Shown piece after piece: positions 23,585-32,270 of a stretch of DNA of 40,869 nt. Source of the DNA: JAKLKS01 sp964370855 (GTDB lineage Bacteria; Planctomycetota; JAJSAM01; JAKLKS01). The DNA lies in NCBI GenBank assembly GCA_964370855.1, contig CAYJMF010000032.1, forward strand, positions 1-40,869. Direction: 5' to 3'. The stretch's first letter is position 1. Each line of letters starts with the position of its first letter. Both the position numbers and the translations under genes were made by a program. The notes beneath the pieces were generated by a model that had not been told where the DNA came from, ran no database searches, and saw nothing but the letters and a program-made list of their open reading frames with translations.

Positions 23585-26230
23585 ATGAATTCGTCAGGGC
23601 TGCGCACGGCGCTCGTGATCGGGGTCCTGATGGCGGGAGGCGGGGCGCCGCGGGAGGCGGGGAAGGGCCGGGGTGCGGCCGTCGCGAGCGCCGCGGAGCG
23701 GACGCGGAGGCCCGGCGCCGTCGCCGGGGCGGGGCAAGGAGTGGCCCCCCCGCGGGAACCCGGCCCCGCCGTCGCGGGGGCCACGCCCGGGACGAGGGCC
23801 CTCTGGCATGCCGGTTCCACCCCGCCGGGCCCCACCGACGAGGGCCGCGCCCGGGCCGTGCTCGCCCGCGAGGCGCTCCGCCTCGACCTCGCCTCCGCCC
23901 CCGGGGACCTTGAGCTCGAGGCCTCCTTCCGCTCCCCCGTCGGGACCCACGTCCGCTTCCGGCAGGTGGTGGAGGGCGTCCCCGTGGAGGGGGGCGGCGC
24001 TTCGGTCCACTGGGCCCCCGACGGGAGGCTCCTCCTGGTGGCCGCCGACCTCCGCCCCGTGCCCCCCGACGCGCCCCCGCCGGCCCTCTCCCCCTCCGAC
24101 GCCCGGGCGGCGGCCGCCGCCTTCGCCGTCGAGCCCGGGGAGGAGCGGGGGGCGGCCATCACGGAACCCCGCCTCTCCTGGCTCCCCGCGGGCCGCTCCG
24201 CGCGCCTCGCCTTCGCGACCACGGTCCGCACGGCGGACGAGACCCTCCTCGTCTTCGTGGACGCGGCCACGGGGGACGTCCTCCTCGCCGAGGATCTCCG
24301 GCGCGCCGCCGAGGGATCGGGGCAGGTCTTCGCGCCGAACCCCGTCTGGACCACGCGGGACTCCTCCCTTGAGGACATCGGCGACAACGACTCCCCGGTC
24401 CTCGAGGCGGCCCTGGCGACGGTCCCCCTCCCCCGCCTCGACGGCACGGGCTACCTGCGGGGAACCTGGGCCGACCTCTCGCCGACGCGGCCCCGGGCCT
24501 TCGAACCCTCCCTCCAGTTCCACTACACGCGCTCCGACCCCCGCTTCGAGCTGGTGAACGCCTACTTCCACGTGGACGCCATCCAGGAGTACGTGCACTC
24601 GGTCCTCGGCTTCCAGGGGGCGGCGGGGAGGCTCCGGGTGGACGCCCACCACGGCCAGGTGGACAACTCCTTCTACGACGTCTCCACCCGGCGCCTGTAT
24701 TTCGGCGACGGGGGCGTCGACGACGCCGAGGACGGCGACATCGTCGCCCACGAGTACGGGCACGCCCTGCAGGACGCCCAGGTGCGGGGGTTCGGCCACT
24801 CCCGGGAGGCCGGGGCCATGGGGGAGGGCTTCGGCGACTACATCGCGGCCTCCCGCCGCTCCTCCGGGAACGAGACCTGGGACGCCGCCGTGGGCTCCTG
24901 GGATGCCACGGCCTTCTCCACGGCCTTCCCCCCGGCGCTCCGCCGCGTGGACGGCTCCTCCCGCTACCCGGAGGACGTCCGCGGGGAGGTCCACGCCGAC
25001 GGGGAGATCTGGTCCTCCGCGCTGTGGGAGATCCGCCGGAGGATCGGTGCCGAGGAGGCGGACCGGGTGATCATCGGCTCCCACTTCCTCCTCACCCCGC
25101 GCGCGACCTTCGCCGAGGGGGCCGCCGCCGTCGTGGCCGCGAACCTCTCCCTCCGGGGAGGGGCCGGGGAGGCGGACCTGCGCGCGGCCTTCGACGGACG
25201 GGGCATCCCCGTCGGGGACGATCCCGTCGAGGAGGACGACGGCCCGGCGGCGGCGACGCCCGTGGACCGCGCCGCCTTCACGGGGATGTACGCCGCCGAC
25301 GACGACTGGTTCCTCGTCCTCGCGGACCCCGGCACCGGGACCGCCTTCACGGCCGTGAGCCCGCTGCCCGGCGTCCGTCCCGTCCTCGCCCTCTTCGACG
25401 AAGGGCTCCGGGAGATCGCGGCCTCGCAGCGCTACGACGCCACCCCCTCCGTCGCCACGGGCGCCGTCGCGGTCCGGACCCCCTTCCTGCTCCGCGTCTC
25501 CCCGGGGAGCGGGGGGCCCGGGCCCTACGACCTGCACGTCGGCGGCACCTGGGCGGCCCCCGCCCCGGATCGCTTCGAGCCCAACGGGACCGCGGAGACG
25601 GCGGCTCCCCTCCCCACGGGGTCCTTCGCTCGCATCCATCTCTCCGCGGGGGACGAGGACTGGTTCGTCGTGGAGGGCACGCAGGGGGCGACGGTGGAGG
25701 TCTCGGCGACCTTCGAGGCCGGCGCCCTCGACGCCGACCTCGCGCTCTTCGCACCCGACGGGACCCTCCTCGCCGAGGCGGCGACGCCGGGGTCGCCGGA
25801 AACCCTCTCCCGGATCGTGGAGGGGGTGGACGCCCCCCGGGTCCTCCTCAGAGCCACGGCGGCCTCCGGATCGGGGACCGCCGATCTCCTCGTGTTCGTG
25901 AGGCCCGGCGCGGGGGTCCTCGGACGGCGTCCCGTGAAGGGGGTCCTCGAGCCCGCCCGGGAGATGAACTTCACCCTCCCCGTGGCCGTGGAGCCGGGGA
26001 CGACGACCCGCGTGCGCGTCTCCGCGCGGAGGTTCGGCGCCGGCGGGACCGTCCCCGATGTGGAGGTCATCTCCCCCGGCGGCTTCCTCGCGGTCCCCCT
26101 CGGGGCGGGGGCCTTCCCGGGAGGGGCGACGGTGGAGTTCGAGGCCCCGGAGTCCGGCGACTGGCGGATCGGCGTGCGCTCCCGGGACGGCTCCGGCGGC
26201 GGCTTCCGGTTGAAGGCCCGGGCGCGGTAG
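23585..26230 (+). CDS. Exported M36 (fungalysin)-type zinc metalloprotease with PPC domains
   Basis: This is a secreted peptidase precursor of 881 residues. A short hydrophobic N-terminus (about 8-20) may be the export signal. A thermolysin/fungalysin-type propeptide follows (about 85-240: FRQVVEGVPVEGGGASVHW, VFVDAATGDVLLAED). The catalytic domain has the zinc motif HEYGH at 389-393 and GEGFGDYIAAS with the third ligand E414, the M36 pattern. The C-terminal half carries two or three beta domains of the bacterial pre-peptidase type (DDDWFLVLADPG; DRFEPNGTAETA...DEDWFVVEG), often removed on secretion. It is flanked by divergent xerC and a convergent sulfatase-like gene. Confidence 0.85.
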   Translation: MNSSGLRTALVIGVLMAGGGAPREAGKGRGAAVASAAERTRRPGAVAGAGQGVAPPREPGPAVAGATPGTRALWHAGSTPPGPTDEGRARAVLAREALRLDLASAPGDLELEASFRSPVGTHVRFRQVVEGVPVEGGGASVHWAPDGRLLLVAADLRPVPPDAPPPALSPSDARAAAAAFAVEPGEERGAAITEPRLSWLPAGRSARLAFATTVRTADETLLVFVDAATGDVLLAEDLRRAAEGSGQVFAPNPVWTTRDSSLEDIGDNDSPVLEAALATVPLPRLDGTGYLRGTWADLSPTRPRAFEPSLQFHYTRSDPRFELVNAYFHVDAIQEYVHSVLGFQGAAGRLRVDAHHGQVDNSFYDVSTRRLYFGDGGVDDAEDGDIVAHEYGHALQDAQVRGFGHSREAGAMGEGFGDYIAASRRSSGNETWDAAVGSWDATAFSTAFPPALRRVDGSSRYPEDVRGEVHADGEIWSSALWEIRRRIGAEEADRVIIGSHFLLTPRATFAEGAAAVVAANLSLRGGAGEADLRAAFDGRGIPVGDDPVEEDDGPAAATPVDRAAFTGMYAADDDWFLVLADPGTGTAFTAVSPLPGVRPVLALFDEGLREIAASQRYDATPSVATGAVAVRTPFLLRVSPGSGGPGPYDLHVGGTWAAPAPDRFEPNGTAETAAPLPTGSFARIHLSAGDEDWFVVEGTQGATVEVSATFEAGALDADLALFAPDGTLLAEAATPGSPETLSRIVEGVDAPRVLLRATAASGSGTADLLVFVRPGAGVLGRRPVKGVLEPAREMNFTLPVAVEPGTTTRVRVSARRFGAGGTVPDVEVISPGGFLAVPLGAGAFPGGATVEFEAPESGDWRIGVRSRDGSGGGFRLKARAR

Positions 26231-26255
26231 CCCGGCCCCCGCCCGCTCCGACCTT

Positions 26256-27698
26256 TCAGCGCGGCAGGGACGGCATCGACGGCGCCGGGAGCGCCCGCTC
26301 CAGGAGGTCCGCCTCCGCGGCGGCCTCCCGCGACCCCCCGGGCAGGAGGTCCCTCGCCTCCCCGGGGTCGGCGTCGAGGTCGTAGAGCTCCCGCCGCACG
26401 GGGGTCCAGGGCGCGCCGGGGCCGTCGGTCCTCATGACGCGGAGGAACTTGCGCTCCACGCCCCCCTCCCTCCGCCGGGCCGACTGGAACATCCAGTGGA
26501 CCGGTTCGAAGGCCTCGGGGCGGAGGGAGGGGAACATGTTCCTCACGTCGCCCAGGAAGGCGTGGTTGGGGCCGTGCTCGGCCACGAGGATCCTCCCCGC
26601 GATCTCCTTCTCCGAGAGCATCACCGCGTCGGCCCCGGTGCCCGCGGGGGCGGGAACGCCCGCCGCCGCGAGGACGAGGGGGTGGAGGTCCAGGAGGCTC
26701 ACGAGGGCCCGGCTCCGCCGCCCGCCGTCGAAGCGCCCCGGCCAGCGCACGACCAGGGGGACGTGGAGGACCTCCTCGTGGATGTTGAGCCGGTGGCCCG
26801 CGAGCCCCCGCTCGCCGAGGGCCTCCCCGTGGTCCCCGGCCACGAGGACCAGGGCGTCGGCGCCGATCCCCTTCTCCCGGAGCCACGCGAGGAGGGCGCC
26901 GGTCTCCCCGTCCATGGCGCGGACGTCGGCGTCGTAGAGCGCCCGCAGCCCCGCGATCTCGCCTGCACGGAGGGGCAGGGCGCCGAAGGAGAGGGTGAGG
27001 TCCACCTCGGGGCTGAGGCCGCGGGCCGCCTCGAGGTCGGCGTCGGCGAGGCCCGCCGGGCGCACCGCCTCCACGGCCTCCGCCGGGGGGGCGTGGGGCA
27101 TGTGGGGATCCAGGAAGTTGACGAAGAGGAAGAGGGGCCTGCGGCCCGGCGCGAGGAGGGGGGCGGCGGCGGCGCGCACCGCCTCCGCCGTGGCCGCCGC
27201 GGGGGTCTTCGCGCCCCTCCCCTTCCATGCGTCGACGAAGACGGAGAACCCGCGATCGAGGCCCGTGGTGGATCCCACGTGGGGGTTGGCGGAGATGCCC
27301 GCCGTCGCATACCCCCGGGCCGACAGGGTCTCGGCCAGCATGGGGACGTCCCGGTAGACCCTGTCGCCGCGGCCGATGCGCAGGCCGTGGCGCGAGGGGA
27401 CGAGCCCCGTGAACATCGACCCGTGGGAGGGGGCGGTCCAGGGGGCGGGGGCGGTGCACCGATCGAAGGTCACGGCCTCCTTCGCGAAGGTCTCGAGCCA
27501 GGGGGTCGTGGGCCGGGGGTGCCCGTGGAGGGAGAGGCGGTCGGCGCGGCAGGTGTCCCACACGATGAAGACGATGTCGGGGAGGGGACCCTCCGCCGGG
27601 GGCTTCCGCCGGAGGACTCCGACGCCGAGGATCGCGCCCCCCGCCGCGACGAGGACGAGGAGTGGGAGCAGCCACCGCCGGGCGGAGGTCCGCGCCAC
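26256..27698 (-). CDS. Sulfatase-like hydrolase (alkaline phosphatase superfamily), threonine at the nucleophile site
   Basis: An N-terminal helix (about 9-30) anchors or exports a 480-residue sulfatase-fold domain. Metal-binding residues are present in FIVWDTCRADRLS (about 44-56) and GDHGEALGERGLAGH (about 287-301). At the formylglycine position, normally C/S-x-P-x-R, the sequence reads WTAPSHGSMFTG, with threonine and no arginine. True sulfatases need Cys or Ser; threonine is used as nucleophile in LtaS-type phosphotransferases of the same superfamily. The activity may therefore be phospho-transfer or -hydrolysis rather than sulfate removal. GTG at 27698 lacks a clear ribosome site; a 67-codon frame of doubtful reality ends three bases upstream. 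Confidence 0.78.
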   Translation of the reverse strand: MARTSARRWLLPLLVLVAAGGAILGVGVLRRKPPAEGPLPDIVFIVWDTCRADRLSLHGHPRPTTPWLETFAKEAVTFDRCTAPAPWTAPSHGSMFTGLVPSRHGLRIGRGDRVYRDVPMLAETLSARGYATAGISANPHVGSTTGLDRGFSVFVDAWKGRGAKTPAAATAEAVRAAAAPLLAPGRRPLFLFVNFLDPHMPHAPPAEAVEAVRPAGLADADLEAARGLSPEVDLTLSFGALPLRAGEIAGLRALYDADVRAMDGETGALLAWLREKGIGADALVLVAGDHGEALGERGLAGHRLNIHEEVLHVPLVVRWPGRFDGGRRSRALVSLLDLHPLVLAAAGVPAPAGTGADAVMLSEKEIAGRILVAEHGPNHAFLGDVRNMFPSLRPEAFEPVHWMFQSARRREGGVERKFLRVMRTDGPGAPWTPVRRELYDLDADPGEARDLLPGGSREAAAEADLLERALPAPSMPSLPR

Positions 27699-28082
27699 GC
27701 CCTACCGCCCCCGGTCCGCGGCATGGAGGAGGTCCATCCTGCGCGAGCGCACGGAGCCGGGGGCCGGAGGTTCCCGGCGGCGCGGGCAGGGGGACGACGG
27801 GTGGTCCATGGGCTCCTTTGGCCCCCAGTGTCGCGGAGGAGGGGCCGCGGCGCCAGCGGAAGACGGGGCGGCGGGGAGGGTGACGATGTCGAGGTAGTGT
27901 TCCACCCCATTTCGCGTCCCGGGGATTCCGCCTACCCTTCACCCGGCAGGACGGCTACGAGGACGGATCCGTCTCCGGATCCGTCGCCGCCGCACCGCCG
28001 GCCGACGCCGTCGCGGCCTCACGCCCCCGTGGCGCGGGGCGCGAGCGGCGGGGCAGGGACTCGAATGCGAGGAGGACTCCCG
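27699..28082. other. Intergenic stretch, no convincing gene
   Basis: About 380 bases between the divergent sulfatase-like and small basic protein genes. A 67-codon minus-strand frame (27702-27905) begins plausibly (MEHYLDIVTLPAAP) but turns into proline/arginine-rich sequence and has no ribosome site. A perfect 9-bp stem (GACGGATCC / GGATCCGTC, loop GTCTCC, 27962-27985) lies about 100 bases before the small gene and may be an operator or a stabilising structure. Confidence 0.5.
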
Positions 28083-28202
28083 ATGGCGAAGAAGACCAGG
28101 GGCACCAGGATGGCGGCCGCCGTGAAGCGCGCTGCCAAGACCAAGGGCGGCAAGGGTCCCGTCAAGGACCGCCCCGCGGGCAAGAAGATCATGAAGTCCT
28201 AG
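28083..28202 (+). CDS. Small lysine/arginine-rich protein, 39 residues
   Basis: ATG at 28083 is preceded by a strong GAGGAGG site and opens a 39-residue frame with 15 Lys/Arg and no acidic residue except one Asp. It starts MAKKTRGTRMAAAVKRAAK and ends with GKKIMKS. Composition resembles histone H1-like tails or small ribosome-associated proteins, suggesting nucleic-acid binding. It is too short for family assignment. A 17-base imperfect direct repeat (28203-28236) and a 12-bp stem hairpin follow the stop, as expected for the end of an expressed transcript. Confidence 0.65.
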   Translation: MAKKTRGTRMAAAVKRAAKTKGGKGPVKDRPAGKKIMKS

Positions 28203-28239
28203 GGACGTCCCCGTCGAAGGGACGTCTCCGTCGAAACAG

Positions 28240-28267
28240 GGGAAGGCCGCCCCGCGGCGGCCTTCCC
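28240..28267 (+). terminator. 12-bp stem hairpin after the small basic gene
   Basis: GGGAAGGCCGCC (28240-28251) pairs perfectly with GGCGGCCTTCCC (28256-28267) across a CCGC loop. It lies 38 bases after the stop codon. No T run follows, so it is a presumed GC-type terminator or a 3'-end protector. Confidence 0.55.
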
Positions 28268-28673
28268 GTCCCGCCACCGATCCGCCGCCGCGAGGTCGTC
28301 GGGAACCTGGTGAGAAGCCCCCCCGGCGATTGGGCTATCACCGAGGGGGCGAGGCGGCCGGAGGAACGAAGTCGATCCTCCGGCGGGGGTTGTCGGGCGA
28401 TTGCATCGGAGGGCGATCACAGGAAGGAAGACTCGCAACGCGCCCGGCGCACCCTTCTCCGTCCGACGATCGGCCCGCCGGCGCGCGGCCCCGGCGGCTC
28501 CCCTCCGAACGTCGGCCAAGTTTCGAGAGATCTCCTCGTGCAGCCGGTCCCTGTTCCCGCCGGCATCCCCGCCGGGGTCGGCTGCACGGTCGGCCGGTAC
28601 GCTAGCCGGGGGGGAACGGGCGGGCAATGGGGTGAAACCCTACCTCCCCCGGGAAGCGCGGCAGCCTCCCCCC
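28268..28673. other. Intergenic region with several hairpins; possible structured RNA
   Basis: No gene is convincing in this stretch. On the plus strand there are successive stems: GCCCCC/GGGGGC at 28317-28350 with an inner CGGCGA/TCACCG pair; CCGGAGGA/TCCTCCGG at 28358-28383 with a ten-base loop; and GTGCAGCCG/CGGCTGCAC at 28538-28587 enclosing a CCCC-GCC-GGGG hairpin. The density of perfect stems between two genes with their own signals hints at a small RNA or a transcript leader. No known riboswitch signature was matched. Confidence 0.35.
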
Positions 28674-28701
28674 TTGCGCCCTTGGCGGGCTCCCCTAGGA
28701 T
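28674..28701 (+). promoter_or_regulatory. Promoter of the RCC1-repeat gene
   Basis: TTGCGC (28674-28679) and TAGGAT (28696-28701) are 16 bases apart and lie 42 bases before the ATG at 28744. The leader holds a CCTGCC/GGCAGG hairpin and a G-rich ribosome site. Confidence 0.5.
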
Positions 28702-28743
28702 GGGCCTGCCCCGGCAGGGGAAGCGGGGCGGGGGGAACGGACC

Positions 28744-30786
28744 ATGTTCGACCGGCGGTTGCCTGCGCTCCTGCTCCTGCTCTGCGGCCTCGCCGTCCCG
28801 CCTCCCGCCGCCGCGGCGGGACCGGAGGAGGCCCCCGGCCTCCGGATCCGGGAATCCCTCACGCAGGAACTCTCCTTCTCCCGCCGCGGACCCGGGCCCG
28901 GCCTCGATCTGCGGGAATCCCGCCGCCTCCTGGCCGAGGCGTCGCTCCCTCTCGACGGCGTCCCCGCGCTCGACGCCGATTCCCTCCTCGGCCTGCGCGT
29001 CGGGGAGTGGACCTTCGAGGGCCGCCTCGGCGACGATCCGCGGTGGAGGCCGGGGAGGGAACGCGCCCGCCTCCGCGTCCGCGTCGAGGGGCCCGACGGG
29101 CCGGAGGAGGTGAAGCTCGCCGCCCGCTGGCGGGACGGGACCCTCGCGCTCCGCGCCTCCGTGCGGGGCGCCGCCCCCCTCGCGGCGCGGCTCCGCTCCG
29201 ACCCCGCCGGCGCCGTCGAGGCCCCTGTGGACGCCGCGGTCCGCCTCGGCGCCGAGGGCTGGCGGCTCGGCGGCTCCGCGCCGGGGACCCTCTCCCGCAC
29301 CGACGCCACGGTGCTCGGGGAGCCCCTCGGCCTCGCCCGCATCACGCTGGAGGGGACGGTCCCCGTCCTCGACGAGACCGAGGACGCCGATGTCCCGTCG
29401 GTGGCCATCGCCACGCCCGAGGAGGACTCCCTCCTCCCCATCGGGACGCTCTCCGTGTCGGGCACCCTCGGGGATCACCGCACCCTCGTCTCCGTCACCT
29501 GGTCCCTCAACAACGGCGAGCAGGTGGCGATCCCCTTCGCCGCGGACCTTGCGACCGGATTCCTCACGGACCTCGCCGCCACCTTCGACTTCGCCGTCGA
29601 ACCGGTGCCGGGCCGCAACACCGTCTTCGTGACGGCCCGTGACGCCGCGGGCAACGAGGGCGTCTCCTCCGTGGACTTTGCCGTGGTGGTGCCGCGGGAG
29701 GTCCCCATGGCCGCGGGCGCCCACTTCGCCCTCGCCACGGACGCCTCCGGCGGGGTCCGGCACTGGGGGAACGGGAGCGTCTACGGCTTCCCCATCCTCA
29801 CGGCGCCGACCACCCTCCCGGGCCTCGAGGGGGCCGTCGCCCTGGCGGGCGGGTACCAGCACGGCCTAGCGCTCCTCCCCGACGGCACGGTCCGCTCCTG
29901 GGGCGCGAACTGGTACGGGCAACTGGGGTACTCCCTGGAGAGTCCCGCCATCTACGGCACCGTCCCCGCGGAGGTGCCGGGGCTCGAGGGGATCGTCGCC
30001 ATCGCCGCCGCGGGCTACGACTCGATGGCGCTCCGGGCCGACGGGGCGGTCTTCGTCTGGGGCTCCAACGAGGTCGGGCAGAAGGGGAACGGAACCCAGG
30101 GCGGATCGGGGATGACGCCGTCGGTGGTGCCGGGGCTTCCCCCCTGCCGCGCCATCGCCGCCTGCAACGGGGCGCGCACCGAGTGGAGTTCACTCTTCGC
30201 CGTGGCCGAGAACGGGGACGTCTGGGGCTGGGGGGACGACGGAAACGGGGAGCTCTGCCGGGGGAACGTGTCCCCCCGGCTCTCCCTCGTCCCCGTGAAG
30301 AACCCCTACGTCTCCGGCGTCGCCTCCCTTTCCTGCGGGTACGGGTTCGTCGTCGCGGTGCGGGAGGACGGCACCGTGGCCGGCTGGGGTCGGGCCGGGC
30401 AGGGGCAGATCCCCGGGGGCGGGTACCCGGGCAGCCACACGGGGATCGTCCAGGTGCCCGGCGCCGAGGGCATCGTCCAGGCGGCCTGCGGGTGGGAATC
30501 CACGCTCCTGCTCCGTGTGGACGGCGTGGTGCTCGCCTGCGGGGGGAACAGGTACGGGCAGCTCGGGAACGGGACGACGGTGGATGCCGATCGCTCGCTG
30601 CCCCCGCCCCTGCCGGCGCCGGTGCCCGGCCTCACCGGGGTGGCCCGCATCGCGTCGGCCTTCTACACCGGCTACGCCGTCGGCGGGGACGGGTCGCTGC
30701 GGTGCTGGGGGCTCAACTCCACGGGCCAGGTCGGCGACGGCACGCAGGAGAACCGGCTCGAACCGGTGCTGGTGCTGCTGGACTAG
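28744..30786 (+). CDS. Exported RCC1-repeat (beta-propeller) protein
   Basis: A signal peptide (about residues 1-25, PPPAAAAG) precedes a 300-residue N-terminal region of mainly beta character. That region ends in an Ig-like segment (VAIATPEEDSLLPIGTLSVSG to ARDAAGNEGVSSVDFAVV). From about residue 320 to the end lie six to seven RCC1-type blades of about 50-55 residues with the signature G-x-x-H/S-x-ALxxDGxVxxWGxNxxGQLG (for example GLALLPDGTVRSWGANWYGQLG and MALRADGAVFVWGSNEVGQ). In bacteria such exported propellers are binding or adhesion modules; the partner is unknown. It has its own promoter and converges with the Clp-N gene. Confidence 0.83.
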   Translation: MFDRRLPALLLLLCGLAVPPPAAAAGPEEAPGLRIRESLTQELSFSRRGPGPGLDLRESRRLLAEASLPLDGVPALDADSLLGLRVGEWTFEGRLGDDPRWRPGRERARLRVRVEGPDGPEEVKLAARWRDGTLALRASVRGAAPLAARLRSDPAGAVEAPVDAAVRLGAEGWRLGGSAPGTLSRTDATVLGEPLGLARITLEGTVPVLDETEDADVPSVAIATPEEDSLLPIGTLSVSGTLGDHRTLVSVTWSLNNGEQVAIPFAADLATGFLTDLAATFDFAVEPVPGRNTVFVTARDAAGNEGVSSVDFAVVVPREVPMAAGAHFALATDASGGVRHWGNGSVYGFPILTAPTTLPGLEGAVALAGGYQHGLALLPDGTVRSWGANWYGQLGYSLESPAIYGTVPAEVPGLEGIVAIAAAGYDSMALRADGAVFVWGSNEVGQKGNGTQGGSGMTPSVVPGLPPCRAIAACNGARTEWSSLFAVAENGDVWGWGDDGNGELCRGNVSPRLSLVPVKNPYVSGVASLSCGYGFVVAVREDGTVAGWGRAGQGQIPGGGYPGSHTGIVQVPGAEGIVQAACGWESTLLLRVDGVVLACGGNRYGQLGNGTTVDADRSLPPPLPAPVPGLTGVARIASAFYTGYAVGGDGSLRCWGLNSTGQVGDGTQENRLEPVLVLLD

Positions 30787-30800
30787 TAGCGGGTTCCCGG

Positions 30801-32057
30801 TCAGGCCGCGCCGGAGCCCGCCCTGTCCTCCTCGACCTCCATGACGAGGCACCCGACGAGCCGGGGGACGGAACGGCGCAGGGCGTCGGCGTCCGGCGCC
30901 CAGTGGACGAGGGTGCTCCGGGCACGGCGTCCCTTCCGCCACATGATCATGATGCCGTAGGGCGTCCCCCGGACGCCGCCGTCGTAGCGCGCCTCGATCT
31001 CGACGGTCTCCCCCGGGAGGAAGACGCCGACGAGTTTCAGGGCCTCGTCGGCGATGGCGTTCAGGACCCTCTCCTCCGACGGGCCACCGGGGGCGGTGCA
31101 CTCGGGGAGTTCGACCTTGAGGAGGTCCCGGATTCCCCGACGGATCGTCTCCGGCTCCATCCCGAGGGCGCGCAGGATGTCGGCGGCGGGCCCCCCGGTC
31201 GCATGGACGAGGCCGAGGAGGAGGTGCTCCGTCCCGATGTAGGTGTGGCCGAGGGCCTCGGCCTCGAGGCGGGCGTTCTCCAGGGCGGCCTCCGCCGGCG
31301 CGTCCAGGGGGCGGGGGCCGTCGGTCCACGTCTCCCCGGTCGTCAACAGGGGAACGAGCTCCTCCCTCACCTCCGCGGCCCCGAGCCCGAGGCGCTCCAG
31401 GACGCCGACGCCGGCCCCGCTCCCCTCCTTGAGGAGCGCGAGGAGGAGGTGGGCGGTGGAGACGGCCCCGTTCCCGACGGAGCGGGCCTCGATTTCGGCC
31501 AGCGCGAGGACCCGGCGCAGCCGCGGGGTCCGGCGGGTCTCGGGGGGCGGGAGGGGATCGGCGGGGTCGGGGTCCACCGTCGCCGGCGGCTCCTCCTCCT
31601 CCGAAGCGGGAAGGGGCTTCTCCCCCGCCTCGAGGGCACGGGCCTCGTACTCGAGCCTCATCGTGTCCACCCCGAGGTCCCGGAGGACGTCCGCCCCCGG
31701 GCCATCGCTCTCCCGGAGCAGTCCGCAGAGGAGGTGGCCCGTCCCGATCCAGGAGTGCCCGAGGTCCACGGACGCCTCGAGGGCGTACTCCAGAATCCGC
31801 TTCATGCGCGGCGTGAAGGGGAGCCGCGTGCCGAAAACGGTGGACTTCCCCCGCTCCACCTTCGCCTCCACGGCGGCGAGTACGCGCGCGTGGTCGATGC
31901 CCTGCGCGGCGAGGGCGCGGGAGGAGATGGAGGAGGTCCCCTGGGCGAGGGCGAGGAGGAAGTGCTCCGTCCCGATGTAGTCGTGGGCCATCCGCAGGGA
32001 GGCGGTCCTCGCCCGCGTCATCGCGAGGCGCGCCTCCTCCGTGAACCGGTCGAACAT
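30801..32057 (-). CDS. Stand-alone double Clp N-domain protein
   Basis: The 418-residue protein starts like ClpC/ClpA (MFDRFTEEARLAMTRARTASLRMAHDYIGTEHFLLAL) and has four Clp repeat halves forming two Clp N domains. The halves lie at about 1-75, 80-140 (LDLGHSWIGTGHLLCGL-like), 190-240 (STAHLLLALL) and 255-310 (LGHTYIGTEHLLLGLV). No Walker A, Walker B or AAA module is present, so it cannot be an unfoldase by itself. The C-terminal 90 residues, with YDGGVRGTPYGIMIMWRKG, are unassigned. It may act as an adaptor or decoy substrate-binding protein for a ClpC elsewhere. The true start is ATG at 32057, eight bases after a TACAGT box. Confidence 0.85.
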   Translation of the reverse strand: MFDRFTEEARLAMTRARTASLRMAHDYIGTEHFLLALAQGTSSISSRALAAQGIDHARVLAAVEAKVERGKSTVFGTRLPFTPRMKRILEYALEASVDLGHSWIGTGHLLCGLLRESDGPGADVLRDLGVDTMRLEYEARALEAGEKPLPASEEEEPPATVDPDPADPLPPPETRRTPRLRRVLALAEIEARSVGNGAVSTAHLLLALLKEGSGAGVGVLERLGLGAAEVREELVPLLTTGETWTDGPRPLDAPAEAALENARLEAEALGHTYIGTEHLLLGLVHATGGPAADILRALGMEPETIRRGIRDLLKVELPECTAPGGPSEERVLNAIADEALKLVGVFLPGETVEIEARYDGGVRGTPYGIMIMWRKGRRARSTLVHWAPDADALRRSVPRLVGCLVMEVEEDRAGSGAA

Positions 32058-32065
32058 GCGGTCCC

Positions 32066-32071
32066 ACTGTA
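32066..32071 (-). promoter_or_regulatory. -10 box (TACAGT) 8 bases before the Clp-N gene
   Basis: On the minus strand TACAGT is followed by eight bases without a ribosome site and then the ATG at 32057. xerC has the same hexamer at the same distance. A leaderless message is possible. Confidence 0.35.
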
Positions 32072-32270
32072 CCCGACGCGGGGGAGGGGTAGATGAACAG
32101 ACCTTTTCCGCCGAGGGTCCATCCACTGCTGAGCGGTGCCGCCCGGCTTCCTCGTGTTCCGCATCACTCCTGGAAGGCAGCCCCACCACCAGTCCGGCCG
32201 TTGACATGCCGATAGGACAGGAGGTGCCTGGGAGCGGGCCCCTTGCCAACTGCAGGCTCAGGGAGATGCC

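Noticed and set aside
26505..26512. GGTTCGAA, which resembles a tRNA T-loop
   Set aside because: It lies inside the sulfatase-like gene and no acceptor, D or anticodon stems can be formed around it.
28303..28350. Cobalamin-riboswitch-like GGGAA..GGTG..AA pattern
   Set aside because: The downstream core and B12-box-like segments do not follow, and no B12-related gene is near.
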